Shown: in pieces, positions 4,539 through 9,620 of the stretch
Layout of the letters: each line of letters opens with the position of its first letter
How positions within the stretch are numbered: the first letter of the stretch is position 1
NCBI GenBank assembly: GCA_937895705.1
Contig: CALBKM010000032.1
Span: 1 to 9,620, forward strand
Origin: an uncultured Clostridia bacterium
GTDB taxonomy: Bacteria; Bacillota; Clostridia; Lachnospirales; Lachnospiraceae
Direction of reading: 5' to 3'
Length of the DNA stretch: 9,620 nt
The notes under the pieces: generated by a model
Databases searched by the model: none
What the model was told of the DNA's origin: nothing
Seen by the model: the letters and a program-made list of their open reading frames with translations, nothing else
Program-made: the position numbers and the translations under genes

Positions 4539-6708
4539 ATTACTAAGAGAAGATTTGCGTCAGCGTTTGTGGACGATTATTCTGGCGGCAATCGTATTTA
4601 TTCTGCCGGTGCCGATTTATATTGCCATGGAGATTTCCGGCTCCGGAGGATTCGGAACGGGGATGTTAGATAATTTTGCCAGACGTCTGGCGGAACCGAT
4701 GGCATACGACAGTTTCTGGTTGGTGCTACTGACGATGGGTGGGGCGCTCATTTGTGCGGTCAGCGGATTCGGATATTTGTTTTCCAAGAAAAAGGTGGAT
4801 TTTTTCCATTCTCTTCCGGTAAAGCGTGAGAAAATGTTTGCGGTACGTTATATTAACGGCGTGTTAATCTACCTGGTACCGTATTTGGCGATGGTGCTGG
4901 TAAGTATCCTTATTATGGCGGTCACCGGCAATATGAAAGCAATTGTATTCCGAATCGTAATACAGGGTTTGGCGGTACATTTGTCGGGATATCTGGTGAT
5001 TTACACCACATTCATCCTATGTGTGATCTTTGTGGGAAATATTGTTGTGTTTTTTGCGGTCAGTGGCTGGACCTTCGGAATTACCGCTGTTACGCTGCTT
5101 GTTTACAGCTGGTTTGAAGAACAGTTTTTTAAGACCTTCAGTTATCTGGGAGAATCCTTTGTGGCACGACTGCATTCCCTGCGTTTTCTTTGGCCGCCGT
5201 ATTTTTATGTATGTGTTATCGGGGGAAGAGGACGAGGCGGTTTGTTCCTGTTACAGGAACTGGCCTTTGCGGCGGTATTAATTGTGATTACATTGCTTTT
5301 GTACCGGGCAAGACCGTCTGACGGTGCGGGAAAGGCCATTGCGTTCCCTGCGCTTAAGCCGGTGATTCGGATTTCCGTAGAGGTTCTTGCCGGTGCGCTT
5401 ATGGGAATGATGTTTTATGAGATGGCAGACCGTAGTACCGGAGTGCCGGGGTGGATGATATTCGGTGTAATTCTGGGAGTAGTGCTTTGCCATATGCTGG
5501 TTCAGAGTATTTTCCACTTTGATGTGAGAAAATGCTTTGCGAATAAGGGCTCCATGGGTCTGTGTGCGGTGGCTGTAATTGCTTTTGTTCTGGTGATGCG
5601 TTACGATGCCTTCGGATATGACGAGTATCTGCCGAAAGAGAAAAAGCTGGAATCCGTTGCGATTGAAATACTAGGGTTTGACCACTATCGCAATAATCAG
5701 AGATATAACGGAAGCTATATGACTTATACGGATGAGTTGTTTGAGATGAAATTGACGGATATCGATGCAGTCTATCCGTATCTGGAGTCCCTGGTTGAGG
5801 ATACCGTGGTTTGTTGGGACCTGAGAGAGAAAGGCGAATCTCCGGATACTTCCCGGGTCAGTGTGGCGTATCACTTGAATAACGGAAAGACGGTCTATCG
5901 TGAGTACTGTGTGCAGGAAATCCGTGAAGAACTGTTTGCACCGATATTTGAAAGTGAGGAGTACAAGGAGATTCACTACAGCGACATTTATTCCATACCG
6001 GAATCCTTTGTAGAGTCGGTTACCGCAATTCATGCCATGAATGAACTGAAAATGAGCCTCAGTGAGGGAGAACGGGCAGAGCTTATGGCGATTCTTCGGA
6101 GAGAACTGACCGCGCAGACGGCAAAGGAAAAATTAAATACTTTGCCGGTTGCGGTACTGAGGCTGTCTGCTTATAACAAGAGAGTGCATTATGATTCCGA
6201 CGGAAATCCGTACAATACCGTGGATAATTACAGTACCGAACTGCCGATATACCCGTCCTTTACGGGAACGCTGAATTTCCTTGCGGAACGAGGATTTTAC
6301 GCGGATGCCGGGTATCAATGGACCGGAATGGAAATGATGCGGTTAGAGCTTCCGGAGGCAGAATATAAGGATGCTGCCGGGTACGTGGGAGACGGTGAGA
6401 TTATCGGGTCTGCGGATGAGGTGCAGTACGATTTGCTCGGTGTAGATTATAAAACTACGGAACAGTGTATTGCATATCCGGAGGACTGGGGTTACGGCGC
6501 AAATGTGATTCCGGTGGAGGCAAAGGATTACGAAAGACTGTATGACCTTTGTGTTTGGGAAGAACTGTATTATTACGGTGTACCGGAGTATTCGCCGTAT
6601 GATAGCTACAGAGTATTTCTGGATGTGCCGAAGGAAGGCTATAATGTGTACGAGACATATTACTTCGTGATTCCGAAGGAAGCGGATTTGTCCTTCCTGT
6701 TTGATTGA
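4513..6708 (+). CDS. ABC transporter permease with large C-terminal soluble domain
   Basis: The protein has 731 residues. The start is the ATG at 4513, 9 nt after GGAGG (4499-4503), inside the end of the ATPase gene. About eight or nine hydrophobic segments fill the first half (roughly 20-39, 68-90, 115-137, 150-198 as two, 248-264, 284-304, 312-334, 346-362). Between the second and third lies KKKVDFFHSLPVKREKMF, a cytoplasmic-loop motif I recognise from permeases paired with YtrB-like ATPases in Clostridia; it probably contacts the ATPase. The final 365 or so residues are hydrophilic, very rich in Tyr, Glu and Asp, and lack further membrane helices; they are probably extracellular if the last helix exits outward. 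They may match a DUF found only in such permeases (DUF6449 is my recollection, unverified). Transport substrate and direction are unknown. The lack of a second permease gene suggests a homodimer. Confidence 0.85.
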   Translation: MTSRSSFFKLLREDLRQRLWTIILAAIVFILPVPIYIAMEISGSGGFGTGMLDNFARRLAEPMAYDSFWLVLLTMGGALICAVSGFGYLFSKKKVDFFHSLPVKREKMFAVRYINGVLIYLVPYLAMVLVSILIMAVTGNMKAIVFRIVIQGLAVHLSGYLVIYTTFILCVIFVGNIVVFFAVSGWTFGITAVTLLVYSWFEEQFFKTFSYLGESFVARLHSLRFLWPPYFYVCVIGGRGRGGLFLLQELAFAAVLIVITLLLYRARPSDGAGKAIAFPALKPVIRISVEVLAGALMGMMFYEMADRSTGVPGWMIFGVILGVVLCHMLVQSIFHFDVRKCFANKGSMGLCAVAVIAFVLVMRYDAFGYDEYLPKEKKLESVAIEILGFDHYRNNQRYNGSYMTYTDELFEMKLTDIDAVYPYLESLVEDTVVCWDLREKGESPDTSRVSVAYHLNNGKTVYREYCVQEIREELFAPIFESEEYKEIHYSDIYSIPESFVESVTAIHAMNELKMSLSEGERAELMAILRRELTAQTAKEKLNTLPVAVLRLSAYNKRVHYDSDGNPYNTVDNYSTELPIYPSFTGTLNFLAERGFYADAGYQWTGMEMMRLELPEAEYKDAAGYVGDGEIIGSADEVQYDLLGVDYKTTEQCIAYPEDWGYGANVIPVEAKDYERLYDLCVWEELYYYGVPEYSPYDSYRVFLDVPKEGYNVYETYYFVIPKEADLSFLFD

Positions 6709-6759
6709 TACTCGTGAGAGTGGGACCAGAAGAAAGTTTTAAAGATATGTGAATTCCCT

Positions 6760-6815
6760 CATAAGAGTGCGTTGTTTTGTCGAGGAAACTCGGCGAAGCA
6801 ACGCACTTCTTTATG
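6760..6815 (+). terminator. Long hairpin with GAAA tetraloop after the ABC operon (probable terminator)
   Basis: AGTGCGTTG (6766-6774) pairs with CAACGCACT (6799-6807), and CATAA (6760-6764) with TTATG (6811-6815) extends it. Inside, GTCGAG (6779-6784) pairs with CTCGGC (6789-6794), closed by a GAAA tetraloop (6785-6788), with an internal loop TTTT/GAAG between the stems. The tail TTCTTTAT is a short U-rich tract, so intrinsic termination of the permease transcript is the likely role. The two-stem architecture is more elaborate than needed for a terminator, leaving room for a small structured RNA. Confidence 0.55.
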
Positions 6816-6844
6816 AAATGGATGTGAAATCAAGGTTTTGTATC

Positions 6845-6873
6845 TTGTAATTTATCGGAAAAAATGATACAAT
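6845..6873 (+). promoter_or_regulatory. Promoter of asnA
   Basis: TTGTAA (6845-6850) and TACAAT (6868-6873) are spaced by 17 nt, giving a start near 6880 and a leader of about 75 nt. A second possible -10, TATAAT (6895-6900), with ATGTCA (6872-6877) 17 nt upstream could give a shorter leader. In the leader, CGCTGC (6903-6908) and GCAGCG (6933-6938) can pair around a 24-nt loop just before the ribosome binding site. The leader is too short for a T-box, and no T-box motif is visible. Confidence 0.6.
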
Positions 6874-6953
6874 GTCAGCATATACTAGACTTATTATAAT
6901 TACGCTGCAAGGTAAGTCGGATTTTAGAAGAAGCAGCGCGGAAAGAGGTTGTT

Positions 6954-7964
6954 ATGGAACGTTTTTATGTCCCGGAAGGGTATCAGTCGGCACTGTCTGT
7001 TAAGGAAACACAGGGCGCCATCAAACATGTAAAGGATTATTTTGAGCGTCAGCTGGCAAAGCAGTTGAATCTGACCCGTGTGTCCGCTCCGCTTTTTGTT
7101 AAGCCGGAGTCCGGTTTGAATGATAACTTAAACGGCGTAGAACGTCCGGTTGCGTTCGGTATTAAGGAGCAGAATGATGCGATGGTGGAAATCGTGCATT
7201 CTCTTGCGAAGTGGAAGCGTATGGCACTGAAGAAGTACGGTTTTTCCTACGGAGAAGGTTTGTACACCGATATGAATGCCATTCGTCGTGATGAGGATAC
7301 GGATAACATTCACTCCATCTTTGTGGACCAGTGGGACTGGGAAAAGGTGATTTTACACGACGAGCGTAATATTGATAACTTGAAGTCTACGGTGCGCAGT
7401 GTGTATGCGGCTCTTCGTGAGACGGAGCATTATATTGCGGATAAGTACGATTACATAGAAGAGATTTTGCCGGAAGAGATTACTTTTGTTACCACTCAGG
7501 AGTTAGAGAACATGTATCCGAACGATACGGCAAAAGAGAGAGAGAACAAGATTACCCGTTTAAAGAAGGCTGTGTTTATTATGCAAATCGGTGATAAGCT
7601 GGCTTCCGGAGAGCGTCATGACGGCAGAGCGCCGGACTACGATGACTGGCAGTTAAACGGAGATATTATGGTGTATTACCCGGTGTTAGACATGGCACTG
7701 GAGCTTTCTTCCATGGGAATTCGTGTGGACGAAGCTTCTTTGGCGGAACAGCTTAAGAAAGCGAATTGTGAAGACAGGGCAGAGTTGACCTTCCAGAAGG
7801 CCGTGCTGAATAAGGAGCTTCCGTATACTGTGGGAGGCGGTATCGGACAGTCTCGTATTTGCATGTTCTTCCTTCGTAAGGCTCATATCGGTGAAGTACA
7901 GGCATCTATCTGGCCGGACGATGTGAGAGCCGAGGCGGAGAAGAAGGGAGTTATGTTGTTATAA
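6954..7964 (+). CDS. asnA: Aspartate-ammonia ligase (ammonia-dependent asparagine synthetase)
   Basis: The enzyme makes L-asparagine from L-aspartate, ammonia and ATP, releasing AMP and pyrophosphate, in the cytoplasm. The 336-residue length is close to the E. coli enzyme (330 aa). The start is the ATG at 6954, after AAGAGG (6943-6948) with 5-nt spacing. Family segments are clear in order: an N-terminal helix region with QGAIKHVKDYFERQL (20-34), LTRVSAPLFVKPESGLNDNL (40-59), MNAIRRDEDTDNIHSIFVDQ (107-126) followed by WDWEKVI, GERHDGRAPDYDDW (219-232), NGDIMVYYPVLDMALELSSM (235-254), and GGGIGQSRICMFFLRKAHIG (294-313). The fold belongs to the class II aminoacyl-tRNA-synthetase-like group, and the RRDED and GGGIGQSR segments correspond to its ATP-binding motifs. 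No truncation or missing motif is seen. A chemoreceptor-like gene follows after 55 nt with no terminator. Confidence 0.97.
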   Translation: MERFYVPEGYQSALSVKETQGAIKHVKDYFERQLAKQLNLTRVSAPLFVKPESGLNDNLNGVERPVAFGIKEQNDAMVEIVHSLAKWKRMALKKYGFSYGEGLYTDMNAIRRDEDTDNIHSIFVDQWDWEKVILHDERNIDNLKSTVRSVYAALRETEHYIADKYDYIEEILPEEITFVTTQELENMYPNDTAKERENKITRLKKAVFIMQIGDKLASGERHDGRAPDYDDWQLNGDIMVYYPVLDMALELSSMGIRVDEASLAEQLKKANCEDRAELTFQKAVLNKELPYTVGGGIGQSRICMFFLRKAHIGEVQASIWPDDVRAEAEKKGVMLL

Positions 7965-8019
7965 TTTGGGGCAGGATGACAGAAGAAAAAGCGAGGATTA
8001 AAGTACAGGAGGAGATGGC

Positions 8020-8850
8020 ATGGATATTTCGAATGAAAAAGCAATCTTACAGTCAGTAGTAGCGGTGGCTCCGTATATTCCGCTGTTCATTGACGAGCCG
8101 GTTTCGGTGGCAGTAACGAATACGGTAGGTTTCATTTATAATCAGCCGTGCCCGGAAATTCCGGTTAAGTGTGATATCGGAGCTCCTTTCCCGGCGGAGG
8201 CGACACCGCTTATGGTAATCCGCTCCGGAGAACGTACCGCACGAGAGGTGCCGGCTAGAGTATACGGTGTTCCGTTTATGTCCTATGCGATTCCGCTTCG
8301 TGAGGGCGGAGAAGTCGTAGGATGTTTGATGATCGCAAAGAGCGTAGAGAAGATTAACAGTGTAAAGGAAGCGATTTCCAGCCTGGCACAGGAGATTGAG
8401 CAGGTTGTGTGCGCGGTTAACGAGATTACCGAGGGTGTACAGGTGGCTTCCGAAAGCAATCAGCAGGTATACGGTTTGATGGATAGTCTGTTGACCGAGA
8501 CAAAGCGTATGAATGAGATTCTTGCGGTTATTAACAAGTTCAGTAATTCCACCAAGATTTTGGGCTTAAATGCTTCCATCGAAGCAGCAAGAGCCGGAAC
8601 GGCCGGAAAGGGCTTTGCCGTTGTTGCAAAGGAGATTGAACGCTTGTCCGGTAATACGACCGAGTCTGCACATACCATCGGTAATATGCTCGGAGGAATC
8701 GAGACGCAGGTAACCGATATGAGCGAGAAGTCTAAGGAGGCTACGGATGCGTTTACGCAGCAGGCGGCTTCTTTGGAGGAGATTGCGGCGACGATTCAGA
8801 ACTTGAACGCAAATGTTAAGGTAATCGAGAATTTTATTAAGCAGTTATAA
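8020..8850 (+). CDS. Soluble minimal methyl-accepting chemotaxis protein (YfmS-like)
   Basis: The protein has 276 residues; the start is the ATG at 8020, 7 nt after AGGAGG (8007-8012). There is no transmembrane helix or HAMP domain. Residues 1-110 form an alpha/beta sensory module (VVAVAPYIPLFIDEPVSVAV, then TPLMVIRSGERTAREVPARV and PFMSYAIPLREGGEVVGCLM). It resembles the N-terminus of B. subtilis YfmS and related soluble receptors. Residues about 112-276 form a coiled coil whose hairpin tip, ASIEAARAGTAGKGFAVVAK and EIERLS (185-210), is the conserved CheA/CheW contact site of chemoreceptors. The arms on either side of the tip are only about 65-70 residues, much shorter than in classical receptors, so the usual methylation helices are largely missing. 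It should therefore join cytoplasmic arrays or act as a soluble modulator. The ligand is unknown. No che or flagellar gene is nearby. Confidence 0.86.
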   Translation: MDISNEKAILQSVVAVAPYIPLFIDEPVSVAVTNTVGFIYNQPCPEIPVKCDIGAPFPAEATPLMVIRSGERTAREVPARVYGVPFMSYAIPLREGGEVVGCLMIAKSVEKINSVKEAISSLAQEIEQVVCAVNEITEGVQVASESNQQVYGLMDSLLTETKRMNEILAVINKFSNSTKILGLNASIEAARAGTAGKGFAVVAKEIERLSGNTTESAHTIGNMLGGIETQVTDMSEKSKEATDAFTQQAASLEEIAATIQNLNANVKVIENFIKQL

Positions 8851-8888
8851 GTGTTTATGTCACATATAGGATAAAGGGGGAGTGTGAG

Positions 8889-9245
8889 ATGCGTACAATC
8901 GGAAATCTTTTGTGGATGTTATTTTTCGGACTGTGGTCTGCAATTGCATGGTTTTGTCTGGGGGTGCTATGGTGTATTACCATCGTCGGAATTCCCTTCG
9001 GCAAACAGTGTTTTAAGATTGCGGGACTGGTATTTTGGCCGTTTAAGAAGAACGTGGATACAAACTTCGGAAAGCATCCGATTGTAAATATTATCTGGAT
9101 TATATTCGGAGGGCTGGAACTGGCCATGGCTTATGTGGTCGGCGGTGCGATTTGTTGTATTACGATAATCGGAATTCCCTTCGGAAAGCAATGCTTTAAA
9201 CTGGCGGCTCTGTCAATGGCACCGTTTGGGGCAAAGGTGAATTAG
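8889..9245 (+). CDS. YccF domain membrane protein (internally duplicated)
   Basis: This small integral membrane protein has 118 residues; the start is the ATG at 8889 behind an AAAGGGGGA ribosome binding site (8873-8881). Two halves align along their length: residues 4-52 (IGNLLWMLFFGLWSAIAWF, then CITIVGIPFGKQCFKIAG) and 65-113 (IVNIIWIIFGGLELAMAYVV, then CITIIGIPFGKQCFKLAA), offset by 61 codons. Each half has one hydrophobic helix followed by the IGIPFGKQCFK motif that defines the YccF (DUF307) family. The duplication is normal for the family, so it is an old event. The function of YccF proteins is not established; a membrane location is the only safe statement. It follows the chemoreceptor by 38 nt without a terminator and ends the transcript at the terminator at 9277-9304. 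Confidence 0.9.
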   Translation: MRTIGNLLWMLFFGLWSAIAWFCLGVLWCITIVGIPFGKQCFKIAGLVFWPFKKNVDTNFGKHPIVNIIWIIFGGLELAMAYVVGGAICCITIIGIPFGKQCFKLAALSMAPFGAKVN

Positions 9246-9276
9246 GATTTTGTGAAAGAGTGAGTTGAGGTCAAAG

Positions 9277-9304
9277 GGCTGTCGCTGATGCGACGGCCTT
9301 TTTT
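9277..9304 (+). terminator. Intrinsic terminator after the yccF-like gene
   Basis: GGCTGTCGC (9277-9285) pairs with GCGACGGCC (9290-9298) over 9 bp with one U-G wobble. The loop is TGAT and is followed by six T residues. An AAA run precedes the stem. It closes the asnA-chemoreceptor-yccF unit. Confidence 0.9.
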
Positions 9305-9345
9305 GCGTACAAGAAAAGTGAGTAGCCTGCAAGCATTGGGATTTT

Positions 9346-9446
9346 GCCATTGGAAAATGGATTATGCGGATTGCGATGGTAAAAGAAAGAGAAGGTTCAA
9401 GTTTATTACCATTGAAAAACAATTATTGTGAATTATGATGGTAAAA
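9346..9446. repeat. Degenerate 39-bp direct repeat, two copies
   Basis: Copy 1 (9346-9384) and copy 2 (9408-9446) have the same length and match at 27 of 39 positions, with no gap needed. The ends are best conserved: CCATTG at the left and GATGGTAAAA at the right. The CCAT/ATGG ends are inverted with respect to each other, so each copy can also fold. Nine of the twelve differences are transitions, mostly G/C in copy 1 against A/T in copy 2. The offset is 62 bp. Confidence 0.5.
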
Positions 9447-9499
9447 TAACAGATGAAAGTTCTTTATACGGGACAATCGATAGCAGGAAAAACGCGGTT

Positions 9500-9612
9500 G
9501 TCGAAATCTGCGATTTCGACGCCACGCGTGGCGCAAGATATAAATTCCACAAGTTGAAAGCCTTAGCTGCCGGTTGCTACGCACCCGTCAGCACGCGTGC
9601 CGCGTGGCGCAA
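9500..9612. repeat. Cluster of perfect palindromes and a 12-bp direct repeat
   Basis: GTCGAAATC-TGC-GATTTCGAC (9500-9520) is a perfect 9-bp stem. It directly abuts the 12-bp self-complementary GCCACGCGTGGC (9521-9532). Further right lies GCACGCGTGC (9591-9600), another perfect palindrome. CGCGTGGCGCAA occurs twice (9525-9536 and 9601-9612), each time followed by one base and ATA. The GC-rich, non-coding, palindromic character resembles the block after the tRNA and suggests a dispersed intergenic repeat. The cluster may continue past the window edge. Confidence 0.55.
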
Positions 9613-9620
9613 CATAAAAA

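Larger units (their letters stand above)
9305..9620. other. Non-coding stretch at the right edge of the window
   Basis: No reading frame with a ribosome binding site or recognisable product is seen on either strand. The left part (9346-9446) holds a degenerate direct repeat and the right part (9500-9612) a cluster of GC-rich palindromes; both are listed separately. Between them (9447-9499) nothing is recognisable. Confidence 0.6.

Noticed and set aside
6880..6953. T-box or other riboswitch in the asnA leader
   Set aside because: The leader is only about 75 nt, shows no T-box motif or antiterminator, and has just one small possible stem.
8973..9200. Recent tandem duplication within the yccF-like gene
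   Set aside because: The two-half structure is a standard feature of the YccF family and the halves have diverged at protein level outside the motif, so it is ancient and expected.
9213..9422. A 69-codon minus-strand frame at the end of the yccF-like gene
   Set aside because: It spans the intrinsic terminator and part of the 39-bp repeat, overlaps the yccF end in antisense, and has no family resemblance.
9346..9620. A CRISPR array
   Set aside because: Only two diverged copies of each repeat exist, the spacing is not array-like, and no cas gene is present.

Overview
The window reads like a chromosomal segment of a low-to-mid GC Firmicute, most likely a Lachnospiraceae-type Clostridia. Supporting signs are strong AGGAGG-type ribosome binding sites, consensus sigma-A promoters (TTGACA-17-TATAAT type), intrinsic terminators, a tRNA without encoded CCA, and a gene set typical of that group. 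This assignment is inference from gene content and style; no marker gene is present to prove it.

Layout, left to right. (1) 1-424, minus strand: the N-terminal 141 codons of an L-fucose/L-arabinose isomerase-family protein, driven by a perfect sigma-A promoter at 484-512. (2) 425-1050: an AT-rich divergent region with two palindromes, then a short plus-strand ORF that looks like the remnant of an ECF-type sigma factor. (3) 1051-1160: a tRNA-Gln(CTG) gene with its own promoter and terminator, followed by a GC-rich block of nested palindromes (about 1161-1290). (4) 1391-3099: a pyridoxamine-5'-phosphate-oxidase-like flavoprotein, then a membrane-anchored C39-like cysteine peptidase. (5) 3118-6708: a three-gene module consisting of a YtrA-type GntR repressor, an ABC ATPase and a 731-aa ABC permease with a large C-terminal soluble domain. 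It has a well-formed promoter and an overlapping 7-13-7 inverted repeat that should be the repressor's own operator. (6) 6760-6815: a structured hairpin, probably the operon terminator. (7) 6954-9245: asnA (ammonia-dependent asparagine synthetase), a membrane-free minimal chemoreceptor and a YccF-type membrane protein, ending at a strong intrinsic terminator at 9277-9304. (8) 9305-9620: non-coding DNA holding a degenerate 39-bp direct repeat and a cluster of perfect palindromes.

How the genes fit together: the GntR-ABC module is a self-contained regulatory and transport unit with translational overlaps between its genes. Its architecture resembles the B. subtilis ytr cell-envelope-stress operon, but its permease is fused to a large tyrosine-rich domain that I cannot assign. 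The asnA-chemoreceptor-yccF run may be one transcript because no terminator is visible between the genes, but no functional link among them is evident. I see no mobile element, phage, CRISPR array or defence system. The least ordinary features are the permease C-terminal domain, the two palindrome-rich intergenic blocks and the decayed sigma-factor remnant.
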